Shown: positions 1-8,620, counted from the stretch's first letter. The stretch is 11,413 nt of DNA from an uncultured Bacteroidota bacterium (GCA_946479055.1 CAMLEX010000088.1:1-11413); one strand, 5' to 3'. The notes: generated by a model not told the origin, from the sequence alone. Made by a program: numbers and translations.

Positions 1-308
1 CAAAATGGGGGCTTATCCGTTTCCTTCTGTATGCTTATATACGACTACGACCGATAGTTAAGCCTGAGTAAACAGTGATGTCCTTCACCGGGCCATGCTC
101 CGGTACATGAATATTTTACAATAGCGGAAACGTTTGCATAAATAAATGTCCTGCCTTTGCATTACAAAACAACGGGTTTGAGGAACTTACTATCGGATTC
201 CATTTGTTATCGAAACGATTTTGTAAATAAACCGGCAGGTAATGCGGAAACCAATTAAACAAAGCAACTTCAATTTCCCGTTGCTATAACGATGTCAACG
301 CTTCCATT
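1..308. other. Non-coding stretch upstream of the sigma factor gene
   Basis: All three plus frames are closed by position 71 (stops at 55-57, 59-61 and 69-71), so at most about 22 residues of an upstream gene could end here and none is recognisable. No start-bearing minus-strand frame of useful length is present. A short inverted repeat (ACCGG at 87-91, CCGGT at 100-104) is visible and may be chance. The remainder is AT-rich and probably carries the sigma factor promoter, but I cannot place a convincing Bacteroidota -33/-7 pair. Confidence 0.5.
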
Positions 309-908
309 TTGAATCATTTTGATACATACAACGAATATGAACTGCTGCAGCAATTAAAAGTCGGCAGTGAAAAAGCCTTCACACAACTATTCGATCATTT
401 CAGGGGAACTGTTTACGCAGTTGCTTTTAAATTTCTTAAATCGAAGGTATTGGCAGAAGAAACCGTCCAGGATGTATTTCTGAAACTGTGGCTAAAAAGA
501 GGAGAGCTGGATGCCGTAAAACAGTTGGATGCTTACCTGTTTGTCATGGCCCGGAATTTTATCTTCGACCGGATCAAGAAAATGTCTTATGAAACAGTGG
601 CGCAAGCTGCGTTGTTAAATCATGAATCCTCTGCCGATGATACAGAATACCTGGTAAGACAGCACCAATGCCAGCAATTATTGCTGGAGGCAATAGAACG
701 ATTACCGCCGCAGCAAAAGCAGGTTTACAATTTTGCAAAAGCAGATGGGCTCAGCCATGAAATGATTGCAGAGAAAATGCAACTTTCAAAACATACAGTA
801 AAAAAGCATATGGCGATGGCCCTGCAAGCCATAAGAAAATACCTCGATACCCGGCTGCATCATTTTCCATTACTGCCTTTATTGATCGGAATCCTTTATA
901 ACGCCTGA
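309..908 (+). CDS. ECF RNA polymerase sigma-70 factor (SusCD-associated)
   Basis: This 199-residue protein has the two-domain layout of extracytoplasmic-function sigma factors. Region 2 (about residues 24-90) contains the AEETVQDVFLKLW segment, which binds core polymerase and the -10 element. Region 4 (about 126-179) contains LPPQQKQVY followed by the helix-turn-helix LSHEMIAEKMQLSKHTVKKH, which reads the -35 element. The hydrophobic C-terminal tail (186-199, FPLLPLLIGILYNA) is common in the Bacteroidota branch that partners FecR anti-sigma factors. The start is a TTG: the upstream ATG at 292 is in another frame and stops at 310, and the frame is closed by TAA at 240-242. The FecR gene follows after 112 bp, and susC and susD lie beyond it. 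The family role is to drive the linked susCD genes when released by the anti-sigma factor; that regulation is inferred from context. Confidence 0.93.
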   Translation: MNHFDTYNEYELLQQLKVGSEKAFTQLFDHFRGTVYAVAFKFLKSKVLAEETVQDVFLKLWLKRGELDAVKQLDAYLFVMARNFIFDRIKKMSYETVAQAALLNHESSADDTEYLVRQHQCQQLLLEAIERLPPQQKQVYNFAKADGLSHEMIAEKMQLSKHTVKKHMAMALQAIRKYLDTRLHHFPLLPLLIGILYNA

Positions 909-1020
909 TCCGACCGAACCAGAAAATATTTTATTCTCCACTACTCCCTCCGCATTTCTCAGTCGTCTTTATTAAAGGTGTTAACAGATAAGTATCCTGT
1001 TTCAACTCCTGTTGTGCATT

Positions 1021-2049
1021 ATGACCGAGAAGTCAAAATTTATTGAGCTATTAGAAACTTACCTGGCAGGAAACGCTGCCCCTGAAGAATACAGGGAATT
1101 GATGCGGCTGATCAAAAGCGGTACGTATGATGATTTGATGAAACAAAGGATAGACGATTCCATGTTTCATGACCATTCATCAGCAAATCTGGATGATGAC
1201 CGGGCACAGGAGTTGTTGGAGAGAATACTTAATGCAGAAAAGCATACAGCAAAACTGATACCTGTCATGCAGCCTGTAAAAAATTACCGGCGCTGGTATG
1301 TTGCTGCCGCTGCTGTGGTAATACTGGCGTTGGCGATATGGAGAGTATCGCCATGGAAAAATGATCCGGAAACCCGACTTGCAGAAAACAAAAAAGCCCT
1401 GCCACCGGTAGCTGATATGAAAGGGAAAAAATATGTGCGGTTGCAGGATGGAAGTACGGTATTATTAAATGAAGGAAGCCATCTCGAATATCCTGATGTT
1501 TTCGCTTCCGGTACAAGAGAGGTTGCATTAACCGGCGAAGCGTATTTTGACATCCGGCATGATGCTGCAAGACCTTTTATTGTTCATACAGGTAATGTAA
1601 GCACTACTGTACTGGGAACGGCTTTTAATATCAAAGCTTACCCGGAGCAAAAGGAAATTACTGTTACCGTAACGAGGGGCAAAGTGAAAGTAAGTGATGA
1701 GAGAAAAAACATTGGGATAATAACACCTAATGAAAGCATTGCAGTTAACCTGGAAAATAAGTCATACAGGCAGGAAAAAGTAAATGCGGAAGATGCAGTG
1801 AAATGGAAAAAACAATACCTGGTGCTGGATGATATAAGCCTGGAAGATGCCGCCATACTTATTGACAGCAGGTATCATGTAAATATTTCTTTTTCTAAGG
1901 AAGCCCTTAAGCAGTGCCGTATCAGCGCCACTTTTTTGAATAATGAAAATTTAGAGCAGGTTTTATCAGTGGTGACAGACGTTGTAGATGCAGACTATAC
2001 GATACAACCCAACGACCAGGTGATCATCAGTGGTGAAGGATGCAGATAG
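1021..2049 (+). CDS. FecR-family anti-sigma factor, single-pass inner-membrane protein
   Basis: I start this at ATG 1021 (342 residues); an in-frame TTG lies three codons upstream at 1012 and is less likely. The N-terminal cytoplasmic part (1-90) is expected to hold the sigma factor. One transmembrane helix follows (about 92-110, rich in A, V, I and L after YRRWY). The periplasmic FecR domain spans about 137-228, with the VRLQDGSTVLLNEGS and VALTGEAYFDI signatures and VLGTAFNIKAY. The C-terminal domain (about 266-337, YLVLDDISLEDAA to YTIQPNDQVII) matches the DUF4974 domain typical of Bacteroidota FecR proteins. In this family the periplasmic part contacts the STN domain of a TonB-dependent transducer, here SusC at 2235, and passes the signal to the sigma factor encoded just upstream. 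Length and domain order are normal for the family. No Shine-Dalgarno site is visible. Confidence 0.94.
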   Translation: MTEKSKFIELLETYLAGNAAPEEYRELMRLIKSGTYDDLMKQRIDDSMFHDHSSANLDDDRAQELLERILNAEKHTAKLIPVMQPVKNYRRWYVAAAAVVILALAIWRVSPWKNDPETRLAENKKALPPVADMKGKKYVRLQDGSTVLLNEGSHLEYPDVFASGTREVALTGEAYFDIRHDAARPFIVHTGNVSTTVLGTAFNIKAYPEQKEITVTVTRGKVKVSDERKNIGIITPNESIAVNLENKSYRQEKVNAEDAVKWKKQYLVLDDISLEDAAILIDSRYHVNISFSKEALKQCRISATFLNNENLEQVLSVVTDVVDADYTIQPNDQVIISGEGCR

Positions 2050-2161
2050 CAGATAAATGCCATAATAAAGCGATTAATAACCAACCAAAACGATTGCCAT
2101 GATTAAAACAAACTCCACGTAGCGAATTAGCCATTGCCTAATGGTATATATAATTAAAAAA

Positions 2162-2188
2162 CCCCTCCGCCGGGAAAGCATTGAGGGG
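2162..2188. terminator. GC-rich hairpin between anti-sigma gene and susC
   Basis: CCCCTC at 2162-2167 pairs perfectly with GAGGGG at 2183-2188 around a 15-nt loop. An A-tract (2155-2161) precedes the stem on the plus strand, and only TTT follows (2194-2196). Read on the minus strand it therefore looks like a classic intrinsic terminator ending in a T-run. Read in the direction of the genes it is a weak terminator or leader hairpin. It could partly insulate susC from sigma/anti-sigma transcription. The hairpin is seen directly; its function is inferred. Confidence 0.5.
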
Positions 2189-2234
2189 CTCCGTTTAAAA
2201 CAATTTCAGTAAAAATTTTAAACAACTGCAATTT

Positions 2235-5200
2235 ATGCAATTATTTATTGCACGGGCAGACTGTTCAGGCAAACGTTTGAACCATGCTCTCATTAGTAAA
2301 TCACATCTCGTATTCATTATGCGGGTAAGCTTTTTTGCCATATTTTTTATTGCCCTCAGCGCTCAACTGTTGCTGGCCAAAAATACGATCGGCCAGTCCG
2401 CAGATGAGACATTTATCACCCTTGAGTTAAAAAACGTAAAGCTTACTGCGGCTCTTAAAAAGATCGAGAAAGTGACCGACTACCTGTTTGCCTACCAGCC
2501 ACGACAGGTATATAGTTATGATGATATAAGTATCCCGAAAGGAACACGTTCGGTCAGCGCTACGCTGGAACTTCTTCTTGCTAATACCAATCTTTCTTTC
2601 CGGCAGGCGGGTAACAGCATCATTCTATACAAGAAAGATGATCGGTTAAATGTGGCTTTCCGCATGAATGTCGAAAAGCCCGAACAACCAGCTGATACCA
2701 CCATCACGGGGATTATTACCAATGCAGAAACCGGTCAACTGGTAGAGAATGTATCTGTGGCAGTAAAAGGAAAGAAGATCGGAACAGTAACGGATAGTAA
2801 AGGTGAGTTCAGGTTAGAATTAAGTGATCTTTCCGGAGTGCTTGTGATCAGTTCTGTGGGTTATGAAGACCAGGAACTAAACCTGGATGGAAAAAAAACG
2901 TTCAGCATCGCATTAAAACCAAACACAGTTAGATTGGAAGATGTGGTAGTGGTTGGATATGGTTCACAAAAGAAAACAGACCTGACCGGCTCTGTTACTT
3001 CATTAGGAGGGGATAAACTAAAAGAGTTTCCTGTTGTAAGTATAGAACAGGCAATGCAGGGACGCATGGCCGGTGTGCAGGTTCAGCAGACTTCTGGTCA
3101 GCCGGGTGCGGGTATCAGCATCCGTATCCGTGGAGTATCTTCTATCGCCGGGGGAAATGAACCCTTATATGTTATTGATGGCCTTCCGCAATTCAATGAT
3201 GATGTACGTGGCGCCAATGGATTGTCTACTATTAATCCATCCGATATAGAGTCTATTGAAGTATTAAAAGATGCATCCGCTACTGCTATCTATGGATCAA
3301 GAGGTGGTAATGGGGTAGTAATGATCACAACAAAATCAGGCAAGGCAGGTCAGCCAAAAGTTACTTTTGAAAGCTCCATCGGTACCCAAAAATTGCGCAG
3401 GAAACTGGAACTGATGAACAGTGCGGAATATATTGATTTTGCCAAACGATACTATACCAATTCAAACCTGGCTCTGCCGGCAGATCTTGCAAATTTTACA
3501 CCATCTGTAAGTACCGATTGGCAGGATGAGGTTTTTCGTACCGCCCTTCAGACAAATAATAACCTGAGTATTTCCGGGGGAACAGACCGCAACCGTTATT
3601 TTGTTTCAGGTGGATTTATCAACCAGCAGGGCATTGTAAAGAAGAGCGACTATAATCGTGGTTCTCTCCGGCTGAACCTTGATAGTAAAGTCAGTGATCA
3701 TTTTTCTATAACAACACACTTGCTCTTTTCAAGGGCAGTGCAAAATGGTTTCTCTCCATCCGTTGGTGATAACACACGCAACTTTGGTAAATCAGGTATC
3801 GGTTCTATCATGAGGGCTCTGACAACAGTGCCTGTTAAAAATCCCGATGGTACTTATTCCGATGCAACACCATTTAGCTTTAATGGTATTGATGCAGAAA
3901 ACCCGGTAGCTATGGTTAATGAAGTATTGGACAGAAATACAACTACCCGTGTACAGGGCGGTATAGATTTGAAGGCAACCATTATCAAAGGCCTGACTAA
4001 TACCACCCGTTTTTCAGCGGATTTTTATCATATTCGCAGAGATTTGTATTTCCCCAGGATACTCCCGCGCCTGGGAAATAATATTGGTTCGGCAGAGTTG
4101 GGTCAATATGATAAAACTTCTGTATTAGCAGAAGATTTTTTGGAGTATAAGTATACTATTTCTTCAGCTATTTCCGGAGAAGCTATTGGTGGTGTATCCT
4201 TCCAAAGGGAGCGGCTCAACTCAGTTGATCTTGCAGCATCAGGTTTTGGAAACGACGATCTCAAAAGTTATAATTTTAGTTCAGCCTCTTCAGTCAGCAA
4301 GCCACTTACAGATATTATCGAGAGTACGATCATTTCGGCGTTTTTCAGGGCCCGTCTTAATTTTAACGACAAATACCTGTTTGCTGCCAGCATAAGGCGT
4401 GATGGTGCTTCTGTATTTGCAGAAAATAATAAATATGGTGTGTTCCCTTCCGTATCAGCGGCATGGCGCATTTCGAAAGAAACATTTATGGAGCAGGTTG
4501 GGTTGATTTCTAATCTGAAATTAAGAGCCAGTTGGGGACAAGCGGGTAACCCTGCTATAAAACCCTATCAATCTTTGCTGCTGGGTCGTACAGTCAACAC
4601 AGGACAAGGAGCAGGTACAGGTCTTTCCGTTGGTCTTGCACCTACGTTTCCCAATCCTAATCTTAAATGGGAAACTACTACGCAAACCAATATCGGATTG
4701 GATGCAGGAATATTAAATGAACGGTTTCGCCTGACATTTGATTATTATATTAAAACCACTTCAGACTTATTAGCCCTTGTTCAATTACCGCCGACTGCTG
4801 GTGTTGGTGCAGGTATAGGTTCGGGACCCGGGCAGATTATTGATAATGTAGGAGAGGTACAGAATAAAGGATGGGAACTATCATTAGGCAGCAATATTAT
4901 TAATAAAGGTGACTTTAGTTTTTCCTTAGATATCAATCTTTCACAGAATAGGAATAAAGTAACTAAGACAAAAGATAATAAAGACATACCCACTATTGCG
5001 GGTGGTAATGATGCCTCAGGCTCCAATAGTATTATCCGTGTTGGCCAGCCACTCTCTGCTTTTTTAGGTGCGAAATACCTGGGTCTTGACAAAGATGGTC
5101 TTCCCATACATGAAAACATTAATGGTGATAAAGACGCTAACGGAAAAGACATCATCAATGCATTAGACAACCAGATTATCGGCAGCCCTTATCCTGATCT

Positions 5201-5663
5201 TTATTATGGTATCAACCCTACTTTCAAATACAAAAAACTTTCTTTGACCATGGCATGGGCGGGTGTAAGCGGTTCCGCTATTAACAACGCTGCCTTATTT
5301 GACTTGGCCAATCCTGTCGTTGCCAACCAATATAATAAGCTAAGAGTAGCCAATGAGCTGTATCCCAAGCCCAGCCAGGCTGCAGGCAATCTTCATTTCA
5401 GATCATCAAGATATATGGAAGATGGCTCGTTTTTCCGGCTGCGGAATATAAGACTGGATTATAGTTTTGATATGCGTAAAAAGAGTGTGATTAAAGCGCT
5501 GAATGTTTATGTCAGCGGACAAAATTTATTGACACTCACTGACTATTCCGGTTATGATCCTGAAGTAAACACATTTAGTGGTAACGACCGTCGCCAGGGT
5601 GTTGACCTGGGAGCATATCCCTCATCAAAAATTATTACAGCCGGTTTCAGTGTTACATTTTAA
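2235..5663 (+). CDS. SusC-type TonB-dependent outer-membrane transducer with STN domain
   Basis: This 1142-residue outer-membrane protein takes up a nutrient, usually a glycan, using TonB energy and a SusD partner. A signal peptide lies at about 29-54 (RVSFFAIFFIALSAQLLLA). Next come an STN signalling domain (about 58-133), a carboxypeptidase-regulatory-like beta-sandwich (about 157-229, GQLVENVSVAVKG), a TonB-box-like strand (235-243, EDVVVVGYG) and the plug (about 245-370, with SIRIRG and LYVIDG). The beta-barrel ends in aromatic F, as outer-membrane barrels do. The STN domain marks it as a signal transducer and fits the FecR and sigma genes upstream. An NGDKDANGKD loop resembles the calcium-like loop seen in many SusC proteins. 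The start is uncertain: ATG 2319 (residue 29) would give a canonical signal peptide, but N-terminal extensions like this one are often annotated in Chitinophagaceae. SusD follows 24 bp downstream. The substrate is unknown. Confidence 0.95.
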   Translation: MQLFIARADCSGKRLNHALISKSHLVFIMRVSFFAIFFIALSAQLLLAKNTIGQSADETFITLELKNVKLTAALKKIEKVTDYLFAYQPRQVYSYDDISIPKGTRSVSATLELLLANTNLSFRQAGNSIILYKKDDRLNVAFRMNVEKPEQPADTTITGIITNAETGQLVENVSVAVKGKKIGTVTDSKGEFRLELSDLSGVLVISSVGYEDQELNLDGKKTFSIALKPNTVRLEDVVVVGYGSQKKTDLTGSVTSLGGDKLKEFPVVSIEQAMQGRMAGVQVQQTSGQPGAGISIRIRGVSSIAGGNEPLYVIDGLPQFNDDVRGANGLSTINPSDIESIEVLKDASATAIYGSRGGNGVVMITTKSGKAGQPKVTFESSIGTQKLRRKLELMNSAEYIDFAKRYYTNSNLALPADLANFTPSVSTDWQDEVFRTALQTNNNLSISGGTDRNRYFVSGGFINQQGIVKKSDYNRGSLRLNLDSKVSDHFSITTHLLFSRAVQNGFSPSVGDNTRNFGKSGIGSIMRALTTVPVKNPDGTYSDATPFSFNGIDAENPVAMVNEVLDRNTTTRVQGGIDLKATIIKGLTNTTRFSADFYHIRRDLYFPRILPRLGNNIGSAELGQYDKTSVLAEDFLEYKYTISSAISGEAIGGVSFQRERLNSVDLAASGFGNDDLKSYNFSSASSVSKPLTDIIESTIISAFFRARLNFNDKYLFAASIRRDGASVFAENNKYGVFPSVSAAWRISKETFMEQVGLISNLKLRASWGQAGNPAIKPYQSLLLGRTVNTGQGAGTGLSVGLAPTFPNPNLKWETTTQTNIGLDAGILNERFRLTFDYYIKTTSDLLALVQLPPTAGVGAGIGSGPGQIIDNVGEVQNKGWELSLGSNIINKGDFSFSLDINLSQNRNKVTKTKDNKDIPTIAGGNDASGSNSIIRVGQPLSAFLGAKYLGLDKDGLPIHENINGDKDANGKDIINALDNQIIGSPYPDLYYGINPTFKYKKLSLTMAWAGVSGSAINNAALFDLANPVVANQYNKLRVANELYPKPSQAAGNLHFRSSRYMEDGSFFRLRNIRLDYSFDMRKKSVIKALNVYVSGQNLLTLTDYSGYDPEVNTFSGNDRRQGVDLGAYPSSKIITAGFSVTF

Positions 5664-5687
5664 AAAACCTACTTAATTAAAATAAAT

Positions 5688-7175
5688 ATGAAGCAAGCTA
5701 AACTATATACAATGCTTACTCTTTTTATAGTGATGGTAAGCAATAGCAGCTGCAATAAATTGCTGGAAGAAAAGCCAAAGGCGACGATCACCCTTGGCGA
5801 GCTGGATCCGGTATTGCTGGAGCAAACTATTATCGGGGTATATGAACCTCTGACAAGAAGCCGTGGACGTTTATGGGAATCAACTGTGGGTCTTGGTTTT
5901 GAATTAATGAGTGATTATGCCGACGGAGGACCCAGCCAGGTAAACTGGAGTAATTATAATAACTTATTAAACGCTCCTAATAGTCTGGCACAACCATGGA
6001 CCACATTATACGAAGCCATTGGCAGGGCTAATCTTCTTATTGCTAATCTTGATGCAAATACAACGCTTAGTGACAGCAAAAAAAATGGCGCCTATGGCGA
6101 AGCCTATTTTGTCCGGGCTATAAGTTATTTTTTCGCTGTGCGGGCATGGGGCAAAGTTCCTATGCGGCTCAAACCAATCATTTCTTCAAACGATGTGGCA
6201 TTGGCTAAATCTGAGGTAAATGTTATTTATGACCAGGTAATAACGGACTTGAAATTTGCTGAAACAGCATTGCCAGCTACAGTTCCGGCATCACAAGCTG
6301 GACGTGCAACAGCAGGTGCGGCAAAAACAGCATTGGCTGAAGTGTACCTGACTAAAGGAGATTATCAGAATGCAAGGGATAAAGCAAAAGAAGTAATGGA
6401 CAATAAAGCTACTTATGGTTACGACCTTGAACCTTCATTGGCCACCTTGTTTTCACCAACATCAGCAACGAATAAAGAAGATATTTTTTCATTGAAATTC
6501 GCCCAGGTTCTTGACAGGGGATCATTCTGGGCTTCTTATTGGGCCGATTCGAAAGCTAAAGCCGCAGGTTTTTCTGCAAGTGGAAATAAGTTTGGGGGCA
6601 TTATGTCATGGGCGCCATTGATAAGCGGATGGGATAATAATGACCTTCGCAAAAATTTCAGCCTGTATACCAATTACTTTATCAATGGGGTGCTGACTAA
6701 TGCAGAAAAAGAACCGGGCCTGTATGATATGCGCATGGGAAAATATAAAGATCCCAATGCACCGATAGATACGGGCAACGGGAATGATTTTTATTTATTA
6801 AGGTTTGCTGATGTGCTGCTCATTTTTGCAGAAGCGGAGAATAAACTGAATGGGGCAGATGCTGCTGCTTATGACGCCATCAACCAGGTAAGAAGAAGAG
6901 CATACGGCTTACCTATAGCCACCCCCAGTGCTGTTTCTGACCTTGCGGCAGGGTTATCACAAACAGAATTTGATGAGATGGTTTTTCGTGAAAGAGGTTA
7001 TGAGTTTATTGGTGAAGATAAACGCTGGTTTGATATGGTACGTACCGGAAGGGTAGATCAGCAATTAAGCGCCGTTCGGGCAGCCATGCCAAACCCGGCC
7101 CGTAAACCTACACCGGCAAAATTGTTATTCGCATTACCGGATGTGGAACTGCAGAATAATCCACTGGCGAATTAA
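5688..7175 (+). CDS. SusD/RagB-family nutrient-binding outer-membrane lipoprotein
   Basis: SusD-family lipoproteins cap the SusC barrel on the cell surface and capture substrate. The protein has 495 residues, normal for the family. Its signal peptide (1-21) ends at a probable lipid-attachment Cys22, followed by NKLLEEKP, the usual SusD start. The box is loose, with Asn at -3 where Leu or Val is typical. The N-terminal half shows the family's helical pattern (QTIIGVYEPL; PWTTLYEAIGRANLLIANL; GEAYFVRAISYFFAVRAWG). The C-terminal half carries the RagB/SusD signature: YLLRFADVLLIFAEAENKL from about 369, then AINQVRRRAYG, then MVFRERGYEFIGEDKRWFDM from about 431. The start ATG follows an A-rich leader 24 bp after susC, so the two are surely co-transcribed. 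A strong terminator follows 21 bp after the stop. No linked glycoside hydrolase, protease or other enzyme is present to suggest the substrate. Confidence 0.96.
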   Translation: MKQAKLYTMLTLFIVMVSNSSCNKLLEEKPKATITLGELDPVLLEQTIIGVYEPLTRSRGRLWESTVGLGFELMSDYADGGPSQVNWSNYNNLLNAPNSLAQPWTTLYEAIGRANLLIANLDANTTLSDSKKNGAYGEAYFVRAISYFFAVRAWGKVPMRLKPIISSNDVALAKSEVNVIYDQVITDLKFAETALPATVPASQAGRATAGAAKTALAEVYLTKGDYQNARDKAKEVMDNKATYGYDLEPSLATLFSPTSATNKEDIFSLKFAQVLDRGSFWASYWADSKAKAAGFSASGNKFGGIMSWAPLISGWDNNDLRKNFSLYTNYFINGVLTNAEKEPGLYDMRMGKYKDPNAPIDTGNGNDFYLLRFADVLLIFAEAENKLNGADAAAYDAINQVRRRAYGLPIATPSAVSDLAAGLSQTEFDEMVFRERGYEFIGEDKRWFDMVRTGRVDQQLSAVRAAMPNPARKPTPAKLLFALPDVELQNNPLAN

Positions 7176-7196
7176 GTTGATACAGTTTTAAAAATT

Positions 7197-7230
7197 AAAA
7201 GCTTCAGTCTTTATGATTGAAGCTTTTTTT
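7197..7230 (+). terminator. Strong intrinsic terminator after susD
   Basis: AAAAGCTTCA (7197-7206) pairs perfectly with TGAAGCTTTT (7218-7227). The loop is 11 nt, its ends could pair further, and the T-run continues to 7230. The A-tract on the opposite side makes it usable from both directions. It sits 21 bp after the susD stop and so marks the end of the susCD transcript. Confidence 0.9.
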
Positions 7231-7384
7231 ATGTAACCAGCAACAGTACTACTATCATCGTCTATTGCGTCGCACTCTTCAGCGTTCAGTAATTCTATTG
7301 AGCATTTTCAAAGAGTTTATGCACTATTGTGGAAAACAGCGCCATGTAAGAGTTATTCAATTTTCGTAAATTCGGTAAAACCCA

Positions 7385-7669
7385 ATGAAAATGGATAATA
7401 AAAAATTTACAGGATGGCAAGATCGTATCAAAATTGATTTAAACGATCCTAGTGAAGTAGAATATTTTCACTCCAAGCATTCTCTCTTTTCACATCAAGA
7501 AATTAAAGATGCAATTAAGACAGCTGGCCCTTATAGGCAAAAAGTACATGATTATTTAAACGAGAGAACAAAGTTCAAAACTTTTCCAGGAGCAGGCTTG
7601 GTAGGCGGAATGACTTCTTCTTTATTTGGTTATTATATGCAGAAGAATAAAACAGAAACAAAGAAATAG
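7385..7669 (+). CDS. Small DUF3606-like protein with glycine-rich hydrophobic tail
   Basis: This is a 94-residue protein. Residues 3-58 fit the DUF3606 pattern: a short basic lead (DNKKFTGWQDRIKIDLND), then an acidic and aromatic stretch (EVEYFHSKH), then a helix with EIKDAIKTAGP. DUF3606 proteins are small, usually about 60 residues, and have no firmly known biochemical function. The assignment is from pattern memory. The extra C-terminal part (about 70-87, GAGLVGGMTSSLFGYYM) is glycine-rich and hydrophobic and may associate with membrane. ATG 7385 is used; an in-frame ATG lies two codons later. It stands alone on the plus strand, 154 bp after the susD terminator, with no shared operon visible. 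Confidence 0.75.
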   Translation: MKMDNKKFTGWQDRIKIDLNDPSEVEYFHSKHSLFSHQEIKDAIKTAGPYRQKVHDYLNERTKFKTFPGAGLVGGMTSSLFGYYMQKNKTETKK

Positions 7670-7790
7670 CATCAGATTTAGCGTCAATGCATGTCAGCTT
7701 TGGTTTTTTTATTCATCGTTTGACAGGACGCAGGTTCTTTACTAGTTGGACACAGTTAAATAGTTTGACATAACAAGCAGGACACTATAA

Positions 7791-8333
7791 ATGATTTTTA
7801 ATTTTAGTAAAAAGAAACCGGAAGCAGAAGAACAGTTTATTATTAGGTGGGCCGACACCTTAGTATTTAACGCCAACACTAAAGGCGAATTAGATACAAC
7901 TGGATTCGCTTTGGATTATCACCTTAGTACATTTGGAGCAGAAGAAGTAAAAAGGGCGAACAATAGCCCATCCAACCCTTTTCGAGATGCTGTTTTAAAA
8001 TCTATAAAGCAAGACATTTCGGGAACAGTTCAATTAGATAAAATAGTTCACTCCTTACTTCGTTTTCGCACCTCTACTGAAACTCATTTACTAAAAGAAG
8101 AATACATAAACCCAATAACAACTGACGGCAAGTGGGGTTTATCAGACAAAGGAAAGGAAATGAGAGAATGGGGCGGACATGAAAAATACAAGGCACATAA
8201 AATAAGAGAAAGAAAAGCCCTAATAAGCGACCAGAATGCCAAAATATATTGGTGGAAAAGGGATTTGTTTAAATGGATTGGAGGAGGAGTTGTAGGATAC
8301 GGTCTAAAATACCTGATAGACTTAATAAAGTAA
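7791..8333 (+). CDS. Hypothetical protein with C-terminal hydrophobic anchor
   Basis: I do not recognise this 180-residue protein. It begins with a basic patch (KKKP, 7-10), followed by a soluble, mostly helical region (about 12-105). A segment reading ITTDGKWGLSDKGKEMREWGGHEKY (split here only by length: ITTDGKWGLSDKG, then KEMREWGGHEKY) resembles the wing and tail of winged-helix-like folds seen in small Bacteroidota proteins; this is weak. Residues 160-178 (FKWIGGGVVGYGLKYLIDL) form one likely C-terminal membrane helix flanked by lysines, suggesting a tail-anchored protein facing the cytoplasm. The ATG at 7791 has no Shine-Dalgarno site. The gene stands alone, 121 bp after the DUF3606-like gene and 55 bp before the first structured repeat. 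Its length and unbroken frame support a real gene. Confidence 0.7.
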   Translation: MIFNFSKKKPEAEEQFIIRWADTLVFNANTKGELDTTGFALDYHLSTFGAEEVKRANNSPSNPFRDAVLKSIKQDISGTVQLDKIVHSLLRFRTSTETHLLKEEYINPITTDGKWGLSDKGKEMREWGGHEKYKAHKIRERKALISDQNAKIYWWKRDLFKWIGGGVVGYGLKYLIDLIK

Positions 8334-8388
8334 CAATAGAAAGACCCACAATAGCTGCGGATACCTCAAATAAAAATGACCGCCATTT

Positions 8389-8558
8389 TGCACTTGTTGG
8401 TGTTCTATAAAGTAACACGCCGAACGCAGAGGTTGGTGTTTCTCACCAACCGCACTTATGTAAACCTGCTACGTATCACAGGGCTTTTCCTAAATCTATA
8501 GGAAGAGGGCTTATAGTTCGGTTGCTGGTGAGAAACACCAGCAACGGCGTAAAAAAGT
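8389..8558. repeat. Structured ~170-bp repeat, copy 1
   Basis: This is a direct repeat of 9390-9560; by eye about 12 substitutions and two small indels separate the copies, roughly 93% identity. Visible structure: a closing stem ACGCCG (8417-8422) with CGGCGT (8545-8550); hairpin 1 GGTTGGTG (8431-8438) with CACCAACC (8444-8451), loop TTTCT; hairpin 2 CTTTTCCTA (8484-8492) with TAGGAAGAG (8499-8507); and hairpin 3 GTTGCTGGTG (8521-8530) with CACCAGCAAC (8536-8545), loop AGAAA. An alternative pairing exists between CCGAAC (8420-8425) and GTTCGG (8516-8521). No reading frame of note lies in it. It fills most of the 334-bp gap between 8333 and 8668. It could be a non-autonomous mobile element, a recombination site or a non-coding RNA family. 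Confidence 0.9.
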
Positions 8559-8620
8559 TCGCAAACGGGATGCTAGAGCAGATTTTATTCTCTTCAACTT
8601 AATTATTGCGTGCCCATTTT

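Noticed and set aside
1..71. C-terminus of an upstream plus-strand gene
   Set aside because: Three frames are open for 18-22 codons from the edge, but none gives recognisable sequence, so no partial gene is called.
4781..5170. 129-residue minus-strand frame inside susC
   Set aside because: It lies antisense to a well-conserved barrel region and shows no recognisable domain; the same holds for the other minus-strand frames inside the fecR-type and susC genes.
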